A DNA stretch of 64,000 bases, from the NCBI GenBank assembly GCA_947626165.1, contig CANQRG010000003.1, forward strand, positions 72,375-136,374. The letters are read 5' to 3'. Position numbers and translations under genes: made by a program. This stretch comes from an uncultured Clostridia bacterium. Lineage in GTDB: Bacteria > Bacillota > Clostridia > Oscillospirales > Ruminococcaceae. The notes under the pieces were generated by a model. That model was not told the DNA's origin and made no database searches. It was given only the letters and a program-made list of their open reading frames with translations. Below are positions 1 through 8,443 of the stretch, one piece after another. The stretch's first letter is position 1; each line of letters opens with the position of its first letter.

Positions 1-2324
1 TTTTCACGCTGTTCATATTTCTTTAAGGCTCTCTCTGTAAGCTCGTCGATTATCTCCTGCTTAGTAACTCTGTCAAGCTCCACCGGGTCGTATCTGAAAT
101 CTTCTTCTGTTGTGAACAATCCCATCAGGAAGTCGCGAAGCCCATCTAAATTCCAGTTATCGTGAACGTCTTCTTCAACAATATACACGTTTACAGTGTT
201 GACTATAAAGTCCTTGATCATCTTGATGATATCAGCGTGAATATCGTCTCCCTCAAGAACCTGCGAACGCTGCTTGTATATTATCTCTCTCTGAGAGTTC
301 ATAACGTCGTCGTAGTTAAGTACGTTCTTTCTGATACCGAAGTTTCTTCCCTCAACCTTTTTCTGAGATGATTCAATAACATTAGAAAGCATCTTGCTTT
401 GAATAGGCATATCCTCGTCGACTTTTAAAGTGTTCATCATATGAGTTATTCTCTCACCTCCGAACAGTCTCATAAGGTCGTCCTCCAAAGACAGGAAGAA
501 TATCGAACCGCCCTCGTCTCCCTGACGTCCGGCACGTCCTCTTAACTGATTGTCGATACGTCTCGACTCGTGACGCTCAGTACCGATAATCATAAGTCCG
601 CCTGCTTCTTTAACAGCAATAGCCTTTTCTTTAACCTCTTTAGAATACTTATCATAAAACTCTCTGTATTCTTTTCTAGCCTTGATTATCTCCTCGTCGT
701 CAGTATCGCCGTAGCCGACTGCCTCGTTGATTATGTCGTTGTCGTAGCCCAGCTTTTTAAGCTCTTTCTTCGCAAGAAACTCAGCGTTACCGCCAAGCAT
801 AATATCGGTACCACGTCCAGCCATATTAGTAGCGATAGTCACAGCTCCGTATTGTCCTGCCTGTGCAACTATCTCTGCTTCCTTTTCGTGCTGTTTAGCG
901 TTCAATACATTGTGCTTTATGCCCTTGTTCTTGAGCATTTTTGAAAGTATCTCAGACTTCTCAATAGAAATCGTACCCACCAGACAAGGCTGTCCCTTTT
1001 CGTGACACTTTATAATCTGGTCGATAACAGCGTTATATTTAGCCTGCTCGGTCTTATATACAACATCAGAATAGTCAATTCTTATAACAGGCATATTGGT
1101 TGGTATCTCTACAACGTCTAGCTTGTATATTTCTCTAAACTCGCTTTCTTCGGTCAAAGCAGTACCCGTCATACCTGACAGCTTTTCATAAAGACGGAAG
1201 TAGTTCTGGAAAGTAATCGTTGCAATAGTCTTAGACTCATGAGCGACCTTTACACCCTCTTTAGCCTCAATAGCCTGATGAAGACCGTCGTTAAAACGAC
1301 GTCCAATCATTAAACGGCCTGTAAACTCATCAACGATAATAACCTCGCCGTCACGGACAACATAGTCGATATCCTTTTTCATAACGCCGTTTGCCTTGAT
1401 TGCCTGATTGATGTGATGCAAAAGCGTCATATTTTCAGCGTCCATAAGGTTTATAACATTGAAAGCCTTTTCTGCCTTTTTAACGCCCTTTTTAGTGATA
1501 GTAGCCGTCTTAGCCTTTTCGTCTACGATATAATCTCCCTCGACAAGGTCGTTATCAGCCTTGTCGTCAAGCTCTGCAACGACTGTCGGGGTAAGCGTTT
1601 TAGCAAACCTATCAGCTAAGGTATAAAGCTCGGTCGACTTATCTCCTCTGCCCGAAATAATAAGAGGAGTTCTAGCCTCGTCTATTAAAATCGAGTCGAC
1701 CTCGTCGACGATAGCGAAAGCATGTCCTCTTTGTACCTTATCCTTTTTATAGATAACCATATTATCACGAAGATAGTCAAAGCCAAGCTCGTTATTTGTG
1801 GCATATGTAATGTCACAATTATATGCTTCACGTCTTTCGTCATTATTAAGACCGTTTAAGATAACGCCTATCGAAAGCCCTAAGAACTTATAAACTCTTC
1901 CCATTTCCTCTGACTGGAACTTTGCAAGATAGTCGTTGACGGTTACAACGTGAACGCCCTTTCCATTCAGAGCGTTCAAATAAGAAGCCAGACAGGCAAC
2001 AAGCGTTTTACCTTCACCTGTTTTCATCTCGGCTATTCTTCCCTGATGCAGAACGATAGCTCCGAGAACCTGAACCGGGAACGGCTTTTTACCCAGCACT
2101 CTGTCAGCCGCCTCACGGGCAGTCGCCAAAGCCTCAGGCATAATATCGTCAAGCGTTTGCCCGTCGGCAAGTCTTTTCTTAAACTCTTCTGTTTTAGCCT
2201 TTAAATCAGCGTCTGATAACTTTTGATACTCCTCGTCCAAATCCAATACTTTCTGCATTATCGGTTTGATACGGGCGAGCTCCTTCTTACTGTAGTTTCC
2301 AAAGATTTTATCTAAAATACTCAT
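1..2324 (-). CDS. secA: Preprotein translocase ATPase SecA (3' end outside window)
   Basis: Cytosolic motor ATPase that drives unfolded preproteins through SecYEG. The first 774 codons are visible and the C-terminus lies beyond the left edge. Translation shows the standard N-terminus (MSILDKIFG), Walker A GEGKT near residues 103-107, Walker B DEVD near 207-210 followed by IDEART, and the later GRAGRQGD and NYDDVMN motifs of the second nucleotide-binding fold and helical domains. Two in-frame ATGs lie three codons apart. The inner one (2322-2324) is preferred because it gives the usual SecA start and sits 11 nt after an AAAGG. A stronger AAAGGAGG lies farther upstream. Transcribed alone from the promoter at 2432-2460. 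Family assignment is secure. Confidence 0.98.
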   Translation of the reverse strand, partial: MSILDKIFGNYSKKELARIKPIMQKVLDLDEEYQKLSDADLKAKTEEFKKRLADGQTLDDIMPEALATAREAADRVLGKKPFPVQVLGAIVLHQGRIAEMKTGEGKTLVACLASYLNALNGKGVHVVTVNDYLAKFQSEEMGRVYKFLGLSIGVILNGLNNDERREAYNCDITYATNNELGFDYLRDNMVIYKKDKVQRGHAFAIVDEVDSILIDEARTPLIISGRGDKSTELYTLADRFAKTLTPTVVAELDDKADNDLVEGDYIVDEKAKTATITKKGVKKAEKAFNVINLMDAENMTLLHHINQAIKANGVMKKDIDYVVRDGEVIIVDEFTGRLMIGRRFNDGLHQAIEAKEGVKVAHESKTIATITFQNYFRLYEKLSGMTGTALTEESEFREIYKLDVVEIPTNMPVIRIDYSDVVYKTEQAKYNAVIDQIIKCHEKGQPCLVGTISIEKSEILSKMLKNKGIKHNVLNAKQHEKEAEIVAQAGQYGAVTIATNMAGRGTDIMLGGNAEFLAKKELKKLGYDNDIINEAVGYGDTDDEEIIKARKEYREFYDKYSKEVKEKAIAVKEAGGLMIIGTERHESRRIDNQLRGRAGRQGDEGGSIFFLSLEDDLMRLFGGERITHMMNTLKVDEDMPIQSKMLSNVIESSQKKVEGRNFGIRKNVLNYDDVMNSQREIIYKQRSQVLEGDDIHADIIKMIKDFIVNTVNVYIVEEDVHDNWNLDGLRDFLMGLFTTEEDFRYDPVELDRVTKQEIIDELTERALKKYEQRE

Positions 2325-2363
2325 ATTAATCATTGCCTTTGCTCTGCAAAGGCCTCCTTTCCT

Positions 2364-2383
2364 GCGTGAAAAAATTTTCACGC
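2364..2383 (-). promoter_or_regulatory. Stem-loop in the secA leader
   Basis: GCGTGAAAA pairs perfectly with TTTTCACGC around a 2-nt centre, just upstream of the AAAGGAGG ribosome-binding region of secA. It has no T-run on the minus strand, so it is not a terminator. It could stabilise the mRNA or modulate initiation; no function is shown by the sequence. Confidence 0.4.
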
Positions 2384-2431
2384 TAAATTCCACCTTTTTG
2401 AAATTAACTTTAAAAAATGTAATCGAAAGTT

Positions 2432-2460
2432 ATTATACAATAAATTTGCGGTAAAGTCAA
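2432..2460 (-). promoter_or_regulatory. SigA-type promoter of secA
   Basis: On the minus strand TTGACT (2455-2460) and TATAAT (2432-2437) are separated by 17 nt. It points at secA and leaves a leader of about 100 nt. Confidence 0.75.
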
Positions 2461-2538
2461 GATTTATAATTACAAAACATTTTTAAACTTCTGCGTTGTA
2501 AATAGATGTGAACCAGCTTTACATATAAGTAAGGCACT

Positions 2539-2575
2539 AAAAAAGATCCGGCATAATCACAGCCGAACCTTTTTA
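2539..2575 (-). terminator. Terminator downstream of ferritin gene
   Basis: Minus-strand hairpin with arms AAAAAGGTTCGGC and GCCGGATCTTTTT (13 pairs with a few G-U) followed by further T residues, 20-50 nt after the ferritin stop. Confidence 0.75.
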
Positions 2576-2596
2576 TTTCATATTACAGCTTAAATC

Positions 2597-3106
2597 TTAC
2601 AGCACAAGCGACGGTGCAGAATGTACTCTAGAAGCAAGCTCACTGTTAAGCATATAAAGTCCCTTTGGATCAGAACCGAACAACTCGAATTTTGTAATCA
2701 TATCCTCAGCGTTCTTTTCCTCCTCGCCCTGCTCTTTAACAAACCAGTCTAACATCTGCATTGTGCGGAAATCTTTAACTGCAAACGCCGCGTCATAAAT
2801 GTCGTTGATAAGCGAGGTTACATACTTTTCATGCTCAAGACCTGCTTTTAAAGGCGCTAAATTGTCGTTAAGCTCAATATCAGGCTTTGCAATTGCCTCA
2901 AGAGTTACCTTCTCGCCGTTGTTGTGAAGATACTGGTAAAAGAGCATTGCGTGATCCATTTCCTCCTGAGCCTGAACCTTGTACCAATTTTCAAAACCGT
3001 CAAGACCTGCTTCAGCATAATAATTTGCAAAATCCAAATACAAGTAAGCTGAATAAAATTCCTTGTTTACCTGTTCGTTAATAAGTTTTGCTACTTTACT
3101 GTCCAT
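2597..3106 (-). CDS. ftnA: Ferritin (non-haem, FtnA type)
   Basis: Iron-storage protein expected to form a 24-subunit shell, oxidising Fe(II) and keeping it as a mineral core in the cytosol. The 169-residue length fits bacterial ferritins. Ferroxidase ligands align with E. coli FtnA: E16, E49, H52, E93, Q126 and E129. No Met haem ligand suggests bacterioferritin. The start has AAGGAG upstream. It is monocistronic, with its own promoter (3174-3201) and terminator (2539-2575). No Fur-box-like palindrome is obvious at the promoter. In anaerobes such proteins also help oxygen tolerance; that role is inferred here. Confidence 0.96.
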   Translation of the reverse strand: MDSKVAKLINEQVNKEFYSAYLYLDFANYYAEAGLDGFENWYKVQAQEEMDHAMLFYQYLHNNGEKVTLEAIAKPDIELNDNLAPLKAGLEHEKYVTSLINDIYDAAFAVKDFRTMQMLDWFVKEQGEEEKNAEDMITKFELFGSDPKGLYMLNSELASRVHSAPSLVL

Positions 3107-3173
3107 AATAAAACACTCCTTGTTGTATATTTTCTGAATATTTCACAGATTGACATAATCTTGTCTAATTTAA

Positions 3174-3201
3174 TTATAGTATTTTTTTCAAATAAGTCAA
3201 T
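3174..3201 (-). promoter_or_regulatory. SigA-type promoter of ferritin gene
   Basis: TTGACT (3196-3201), 16-nt spacer, TATAAT (3174-3179), read on the minus strand toward ftnA. Confidence 0.7.
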
Positions 3202-3246
3202 ATATAAATTGGTTAATATTAAAATTTACAAATCTGCTATCCAGAT

Positions 3247-4242
3247 TCAAACTACATATACTATTTCAGTACCGTCAAATCTCCTTTTGATTTCTTCTCT
3301 TAAAAATATTTCTGCTTTATCACGGTACTCCTGCTTATAGCAATACTTTCCTCTTCCCCTGCCTGTCATAAGCTCTTTATTGTAAATCTTTAATGCATTT
3401 GGAAACGCCTGACTGTTAATTGCATTTTGTACATAGCTGTAAGTCATAAAAATAACTTCTATAAACATTTCATTTTTTACTTTTTCTGTAAGGCGTTCAG
3501 ACAGCGTATCTAAAAGCCCAATATACAGCCTTTCCCAATTATCAACAAAAATAACAGGTGCAATAAGCAACCCTACCTTGTATCCTGCCTCGCACATTTT
3601 ATTTATCGCTTCGATTCTTTCGTTCAGGGGAGAAGTTCCTATCTCGACCTTTTTTATAACAAACTCAGGGTTTATGCTCATTCTGAAAATGACCTTGCCT
3701 TTGTGATCAAGTGAAAAAAGGTCATCAACCATACTGAATTTTGTCGGGAAAGTAATAAACCCACGTCCGTGTTCTGCAAACCTCTCAATAGTCTTTACAA
3801 GGCTTCCCGTGATTTGATTTTCCAATATCAAATCACTGTTGCTTCCTATTTCAAAAGTACAAACTTTATCCGTCTTATGAGACTTCTCAATCAACTTTTC
3901 GATCATTTGGTCAATATTTACATACACACGCAAATATGAGCATTTATTATAGTTGCAAACAAGATAACAGTACAAACACATAGCGCTGCAGCCAGAAGAT
4001 GAAAAGGGCACAAGATAGTCCGAAACCTTTTGATTTTCCACATACTTATGGGTTTTTCTAATACCGATTATCAGGTATTTTTTCATCTCAACAAAATCAG
4101 CATTGCTTTTATTTCTCAGCTCCTCAATATTGTTATGGCTTTCAATAGGAATCCATTCAACATCAGAATACTTTTCTTTCAGCCTTTGTCCCAACTCATA
4201 CTCAAGCGCCTTAGGCTCATAATAAATTTTTTTAGGGTACAT
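3247..4242 (-). CDS. Spore photoproduct lyase family radical SAM protein
   Basis: 331 residues. The radical SAM cluster cysteines are C85-x3-C89-x2-C92, in a context (VPFSSSGCSAMCLYCYL) characteristic of the SplB/SPL family. True SPLs repair the 5-thyminyl-5,6-dihydrothymine lesion in germinating spores using a conserved H-donor cysteine about 43 residues after the cluster, in a FEAxCTSD context. Here the matching stretch reads FEIGSNSDL, with serine (S134) where that cysteine would stand; the nearest cysteine is C128. So it may be an SPL-like paralogue with altered chemistry rather than a canonical SPL. The motif alignment is from memory. The start has AAGGAG. No neighbour clarifies the role. 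Confidence 0.85.
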   Translation of the reverse strand: MYPKKIYYEPKALEYELGQRLKEKYSDVEWIPIESHNNIEELRNKSNADFVEMKKYLIIGIRKTHKYVENQKVSDYLVPFSSSGCSAMCLYCYLVCNYNKCSYLRVYVNIDQMIEKLIEKSHKTDKVCTFEIGSNSDLILENQITGSLVKTIERFAEHGRGFITFPTKFSMVDDLFSLDHKGKVIFRMSINPEFVIKKVEIGTSPLNERIEAINKMCEAGYKVGLLIAPVIFVDNWERLYIGLLDTLSERLTEKVKNEMFIEVIFMTYSYVQNAINSQAFPNALKIYNKELMTGRGRGKYCYKQEYRDKAEIFLREEIKRRFDGTEIVYVV

Positions 4243-4351
4243 ACTAACTCCTTAACTTGTTTTTTAATATTTTTTGCAGGTAGTTTTTAAATATTCATTA
4301 TGAACCATAAGCATAAAGTAAAAAGCATTCAAATCATTTTGAAACACATTC

Positions 4352-4906
4352 TTACTTTTTGTCTCTAATCGTCTTGCTTTTAACAGCGGTACTCAATCCC
4401 GCAAGTAAAGCTGTTGTAACCATTCCGATGATCGTACCTGTTACAATAGCAGACAAAAGTAAAATAGGTGCATATATAGAAACAGCTGGTGTGCCCGTTG
4501 CAAAAATTGCAACAGCAAGCTGACCTGCGTTGTGAAAAATCGCTCCCAAAACCGAGGTTATCCATATCTTCTTTCGTCCGAAAACATTAATCGTCAAAGC
4601 CATTATTGAAAATGCCATTACTCCCCCAACAATACTAAATAAAAAGCTTAAAATACTTCCCGCAAAAACGCTTGCAAGTATAATTCTCATAACCAGAATT
4701 AAAAATGCTTCCCTTTTTCCTAAAACCACCATTGAAACAAGCGTAACTATATTTGAAAAACCTATTTTTACCCCTTGAATAGGTATAGGCGGAAGTGCAG
4801 CTTCTACAGTAAAAAGTATCAGCGAAACTGATGTCAGTATTGCCATAGCAGCATACTTTTTCAGATTTATATTATTTTTCTTTCGTTCAGTATTTTTAAT
4901 TGTCAT
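4352..4906 (-). CDS. Gx transporter family membrane protein (Hpre_diP_synt_I-type)
   Basis: Polytopic membrane protein with about five to six hydrophobic segments. Sequences such as ALPPIPIQGVKIGFSNIVTL and FHNAGQLAVA are typical of the family once called heptaprenyl diphosphate synthase component I and now usually Gx transporter. Relatives resemble small ECF-type S components, and the substrate is unknown. The frame extends to a TTG at 4942, but the ATG at 4904-4906 has GGTGA upstream and starts near the basic pre-membrane segment, so it was chosen. It follows the NusG-domain-II protein with a gap of about 20 nt, the usual pairing in Firmicutes, where a flavin transferase or Rnf genes often follow. 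Neither is present here. Confidence 0.8.
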   Translation of the reverse strand: MTIKNTERKKNNINLKKYAAMAILTSVSLILFTVEAALPPIPIQGVKIGFSNIVTLVSMVVLGKREAFLILVMRIILASVFAGSILSFLFSIVGGVMAFSIMALTINVFGRKKIWITSVLGAIFHNAGQLAVAIFATGTPAVSIYAPILLLSAIVTGTIIGMVTTALLAGLSTAVKSKTIRDKK

Positions 4907-4925
4907 TCCAGTCACCGTTTCTGTT

Positions 4926-5303
4926 TCAAATTTCAGCGTCAATACCCTCTTGCTTACTGCTGTCTACTCGTATAACAAGTCGGTTTGGAACGCAGACTAT
5001 TGGAAGTAAACTGTTATCAATCTCCCCTTGCTTAACGCAAATCTGATTTTTGCAGTTTGATTCACAAACGGATATTTTTCCGTTTCTTATACGGATAATA
5101 TTGTAATTATCACCGTTTTTTATTGTAAACTCATCATCCTTGTTAAGACTTACTGTTTTTATAAGCTTGTTATCAGAATAAATCTCAGCAGTTTTTCCAA
5201 CAGTATTTGCAGACTGCATAATAAAAATAATTATTGTGGATATAATAGCTAACACTAAAAACAAAATTATCCAAAAAGTATTTGAAGTAAAAATTTTTTT
5301 CAT
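4926..5303 (-). CDS. NusG domain II-containing membrane-anchored protein
   Basis: 125 residues from the ATG at 5301-5303 (GGGGAT upstream; the longer frame to 5324 lacks a better site). A single N-terminal membrane segment (about residues 7-28) is followed by an extracytoplasmic NusG domain II (DUF) fold, with a CxxxCxxxxC-type cysteine pattern and the conserved IVCVPNRLVI signature near the C-terminus. The family is found next to Gx transporters in Clostridia, and its biochemical role is not established. Probably co-transcribed with the following membrane gene from the promoter at 5348-5376. Confidence 0.85.
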   Translation of the reverse strand: MKKIFTSNTFWIILFLVLAIISTIIIFIMQSANTVGKTAEIYSDNKLIKTVSLNKDDEFTIKNGDNYNIIRIRNGKISVCESNCKNQICVKQGEIDNSLLPIVCVPNRLVIRVDSSKQEGIDAEI

Positions 5304-5347
5304 AAAAATCCCCATTCTACACAATTCACCAAACCATTCCAGAAAAT

Positions 5348-5376
5348 ATAATACACTTTTCTAAAGTTTCAGTCAA
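5348..5376 (-). promoter_or_regulatory. SigA-type promoter of the NusG-II/Gx pair
   Basis: TTGACT (5371-5376), 17-nt spacer, TATTAT (5348-5353) on the minus strand. Confidence 0.65.
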
Positions 5377-5427
5377 TGAGAATAATAAGAAGTTTTTGTT
5401 TTTTAGACAATTTTTTTGCAAAAATAC

Positions 5428-5620
5428 TTGCTTTTCTCATTAAAATATGATAAAATGTAGTAGATATTTTTATACCAACTACTACATATTGTGAATAAAC
5501 AATAAATATAATAATGTTTATCTAATATTTTACTTCAAATATTTTCATAATCGGTAAAAAAACCGGCTGTGAAATTTCACTTAATTTTCACTAAAAAAGT
5601 TAAGTGATTTCTTCTCATTT
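5428..5620 (+). other. AT-rich divergent spacer with possible short transcribed RNA
   Basis: No gene fits in the 450 nt between the NusG-II gene and murA. On the plus strand TTGCTT (5428-5433), 17 nt and TAAAAT (5451-5456) resemble a promoter. It is followed at once by an 8-bp inverted repeat TGTAGTAG/CTACTACA (5456-5486). A second inverted repeat TCACTTAA/TTAAGTGA (5577-5607) is followed by a T-rich stretch and could terminate. GTGAAATTTCAC at 5569-5580 is a perfect palindrome. These may outline a small RNA, but AT-rich DNA yields such patterns by chance. Confidence 0.25.
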
Positions 5621-5651
5621 TTGACATATAGCATAAATTACAATTTTTTGA

Positions 5652-5680
5652 TTGATTTTTGTTTTTAAATTTGGTATAAT
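5652..5680 (+). promoter_or_regulatory. SigA-type promoter of murA
   Basis: TTGATT (5652-5657), 17-nt spacer, TATAAT (5675-5680). It lies inside the longest open frame of murA, which shows that the ATG at 5652 cannot be the start. Confidence 0.75.
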
Positions 5681-5753
5681 TGATAAGATGTGTTATGGCA
5701 AGGGTATAGACAGAGAGAACTCCTTGCAAATAGAGCATAAGGAGCGAGTAAAT

Positions 5754-7034
5754 TTGGATAAGTATGTTATAAGGGGCGGCACTCCGCTTCACGGCGAGAT
5801 CGTTGTAAGCGGTGCAAAGAATGCTGCAGTTGCGCTTGTTGCTGCAACAATTCTATGTGACGAGCCTTGTATACTGGAAAACGTACCTGAAATAAGTGAT
5901 ATATCCATCTGCATAAAAATTTTAAAGGAAATGGGTGCAGATGTTAAAATATTAGGCAAAAACACAGTTAAATTTGATACTACACATATGACAAGTCCGG
6001 TTGTTCCATATGAACTGGCACGTTCTATGAGAGCTTCAAGCTATTTTCTCGGAACACTTCTTGGCAGATTTCACGAAGCATATGTACCGCTTCCCGGCGG
6101 ATGCGATTTAGGCGACAGACCTATCGACCAGCATCTTAAGGCTTTTGCCTGTTTGGGTGCGGATTATGCGATCGAAAGCGGAACTGTTCACTTGAAAACC
6201 GATGCTCTTATAGGTAATCAGATTTATTTTGATTTTATAACGGTCGGAGCTACAATAAATGCAATTTTCTCCGCCGTTAAAGCCAAAGGCTTGACAATTA
6301 TTGAAAACGCCGCAAAGGAACCTCACATAGTTGACCTTGCAAACTTCTTAAACTCAATGGGAGCCGACATACGAGGCGCCGGCACAGACGTAATAAAAGT
6401 TCGCGGCGTCGAGTATTTAAAGGGAATCACCTACGCTATTATCCCAGACCAGATCGAAGCAGGAACATATATGGTCGCAGCGGCGGCAACAAAAGGTAAT
6501 GTTCTTATAAAAAATGTAATCCCTAAGCATTTGGAATCAATTACCGCAAAGCTGCGAAAGGTCGGAGTTTCCGTTGAGGAATTTGACGAAAGCATTCGTG
6601 TTTCGGTTGACGGTCCTATAATGAAAACGAGCCTTAAAACAATGCCCCATCCGGGCTTTCCGACGGATATGCAGCCTCAGTTTTCAACACTGCTCACACT
6701 TGCTTATGGTACGAGCATTGTAACGGATGATATTTTTGATAATCGTTTCAGATATGTTGCCGAGCTGAGAAGAATGGGCGCTGATATTTCTGTTGACGGA
6801 ACGGTGGCGGTTATTCAGGGTGTAGGAAAACTTACAGGCGCTCCCGTAAAAGCAACCGACCTAAGAGCAGGCGCTGCTCTTGTTATCGCGGGGCTTGCTG
6901 CTGAGGGCGTAACAGAAATTGACGATATCTATCATATCGAAAGAGGATATGAAACAATAGACGAGAAGTTAAGAGCATTAGGTGCTGATATAAAGAGGAT
7001 TTATTATCCCGAACCCATTGCAATGACAAGCTGA
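5754..7034 (+). CDS. murA: UDP-N-acetylglucosamine 1-carboxyvinyltransferase
   Basis: Transfers enolpyruvate from PEP to UDP-GlcNAc, the first committed step of peptidoglycan synthesis; the target of fosfomycin. 426 residues from a TTG start with AAGGAG nine nt upstream, giving the family N-terminus (DKYVIRGG, then SGAKNAA with K22-N23). The catalytic loop reads LPGGCDLGDRP with C117, the fosfomycin-sensitive form (Asp instead would imply resistance). The in-frame ATG at 5652 overlaps the promoter and is rejected. The gene ends just before a strong terminator, so it is a single-gene unit although walJ follows closely. Confidence 0.97.
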   Translation: MDKYVIRGGTPLHGEIVVSGAKNAAVALVAATILCDEPCILENVPEISDISICIKILKEMGADVKILGKNTVKFDTTHMTSPVVPYELARSMRASSYFLGTLLGRFHEAYVPLPGGCDLGDRPIDQHLKAFACLGADYAIESGTVHLKTDALIGNQIYFDFITVGATINAIFSAVKAKGLTIIENAAKEPHIVDLANFLNSMGADIRGAGTDVIKVRGVEYLKGITYAIIPDQIEAGTYMVAAAATKGNVLIKNVIPKHLESITAKLRKVGVSVEEFDESIRVSVDGPIMKTSLKTMPHPGFPTDMQPQFSTLLTLAYGTSIVTDDIFDNRFRYVAELRRMGADISVDGTVAVIQGVGKLTGAPVKATDLRAGAALVIAGLAAEGVTEIDDIYHIERGYETIDEKLRALGADIKRIYYPEPIAMTS

Positions 7035-7047
7035 CTTATGAAAACTC

Positions 7048-7075
7048 AAGGCGACAGAAAAAAGTCGCCTTTTAT
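7048..7075 (+). terminator. Terminator of murA
   Basis: AAGGCGAC pairs with GTCGCCTT around an A-rich loop, followed by TTTATT, 14 nt after the murA stop. Confidence 0.85.
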
Positions 7076-7106
7076 TTATGTTACCACCATTGAAAGGAGC
7101 TTTTAA

Positions 7107-7898
7107 ATGGCAAGAGTTTATCCCCTGTTCTCATCGAGCAAGGGTAACGCAACCTTTGTCGGAAACGAAAGGGGCGGAATATTAATTGATGCTGGCGTAA
7201 GCTGCAAAATGCTTACTCAGGCGCTTCTTGATAACGGAATAAGTCCAACGGCAGTTCAAGGAATTTTTATAACCCACGAGCACAGCGATCATATTAAAGG
7301 TCTTAAAATCTTTACAAAAAACTATTGCACTCCCGTTTTTGCAGGAGATAAAAATCTCGACTATCTGATATCCGCAAATCATATTTCTCCCAACTCAAGA
7401 GCAGAAACTATTGATGTTGACGGCAAGTCGTTTGAATTTGCAGGGTATAAGATTTCTGCATTTTCAACTCCGCATGATACAAGACAAAGCAACGGATATA
7501 AAATTATTACACCCGACCTCAAAACCATAACTGTATGCACCGACTTGGGCGTGGTCACTGAAAATGTTCACAAATACCTTTACGGTTCAGATTTGATTTT
7601 GTTTGAAGCCAATTACGACGAACTTATGCTTAAAAACGGCAGCTATCCGTATATGCTGAAAAAAAGAATTGCTTCAAACCTTGGTCATTTGTCAAACGAT
7701 GACAGTGCGTATGAAATTGAAAATCTTATAAGCACTGGAACAACACGAGTGATTTTAGGCCATCTCAGCCAACAGAACAACACTCCCGTAATGGCAAGAG
7801 AAACCATAGCAAACCGTCTTTCCGAATTTAAAGACGGCGTAGATTACATACTAAAGGTTGCGCCTGTTTATAATGAAGGCGAGGTAGTAAGCCTATGA
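7107..7898 (+). CDS. walJ: MBL-fold metallohydrolase, WalJ/YycJ family
   Basis: 263 residues. Metallo-beta-lactamase fold with the HxHxDH signature (H57, H59, D61, H62), N-terminal PLFSSSKGN and later STPHD and LGHLSQQN histidine motifs, typical of YycJ. In Bacilli it is encoded with the WalRK two-component system and linked to cell-wall and DNA metabolism; the substrate is debated. Here it is not next to walRK. The start has GAAAGGAG. Its stop overlaps the rlmH start by 4 nt (ATGA), the same walJ-rlmH order seen in many Firmicutes, so the two are co-translated. Confidence 0.9.
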   Translation: MARVYPLFSSSKGNATFVGNERGGILIDAGVSCKMLTQALLDNGISPTAVQGIFITHEHSDHIKGLKIFTKNYCTPVFAGDKNLDYLISANHISPNSRAETIDVDGKSFEFAGYKISAFSTPHDTRQSNGYKIITPDLKTITVCTDLGVVTENVHKYLYGSDLILFEANYDELMLKNGSYPYMLKKRIASNLGHLSNDDSAYEIENLISTGTTRVILGHLSQQNNTPVMARETIANRLSEFKDGVDYILKVAPVYNEGEVVSL

Positions 7899-8380
7899 TG
7901 AATATAAATATAATAGCAATAGGTAAACTAAAAGAAAACTATCTGCGTGAAGCGGTCTGTGAATATTCAAAAAGACTGTCGGGCTTTTGCAGGCTTAACA
8001 TAATTGAACTTCCTGAGAGCAGACTTTCTGAAAACCCCAGTCAAAAAGATATACAAAATGCACTTACAAATGAAGCTAAACTTATTGAAGAAAAAATAAA
8101 TAAAAAGCAAATGTTTAACATCGCCTTGTGCATAGAGGGCAAACAGCTTTCAAGCGAAGAATTATCTCAAAAAATCTGCGATGCAGGCGTAATTGGTAAA
8201 AGTACAATCAACTTTATTATCGGATCAAGCTTCGGAATTTCACCAAATATCAAGTCAAAGGCAGATTTCAAGCTTTCAATGTCCAAAATGACCTTTCCGC
8301 ATCAGCTTGCACGAATACTTTTGCTCGAGCAAATTTACAGAGCATTTCAAATCTCAAGCGGAGGAAAATACCACAAATAA
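7895..8380 (+). CDS. rlmH: 23S rRNA pseudouridine-1915 N3-methyltransferase RlmH
   Basis: SPOUT-class methyltransferase that modifies pseudouridine 1915 in helix 69 of 23S rRNA on the assembled 70S ribosome. 161 residues. The C-terminal trefoil-knot sequences are present: FIIGSSFG for the SAM-binding GGS(x)G-type loop, LSMSKMTFPHQLARILLLEQIYRA, and the terminal GGKYHK. Two adjacent ATGs (7895 and 7898) are possible; the first overlaps the walJ stop. A bidirectional terminator follows. Confidence 0.97.
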   Translation: MMNINIIAIGKLKENYLREAVCEYSKRLSGFCRLNIIELPESRLSENPSQKDIQNALTNEAKLIEEKINKKQMFNIALCIEGKQLSSEELSQKICDAGVIGKSTINFIIGSSFGISPNIKSKADFKLSMSKMTFPHQLARILLLEQIYRAFQISSGGKYHK

Positions 8381-8392
8381 TATGTAAAATAC

Positions 8393-8430
8393 AAAAAGAC
8401 TATCCGAATTAATCTTCAGATAGTCTTTTG
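8393..8430 (+). terminator. Bidirectional terminator between rlmH and the PrsA-like gene
   Basis: AAAAGACTATC pairs with GATAGTCTTTT. It ends in T residues on both strands and lies between two convergent genes, so it serves both. Confidence 0.85.
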
Positions 8431-8443
8431 TGTTTAATAAATA

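Noticed and set aside
570-944. Plus-strand ORF of 124 codons
   Set aside because: Antisense to secA, which is clearly coding; no ribosome site or plausible composition.
5652-5753. Extended N-terminus of murA from the ATG at 5652
   Set aside because: The ATG lies inside the -35 of the murA promoter, and the extra residues do not match MurA.
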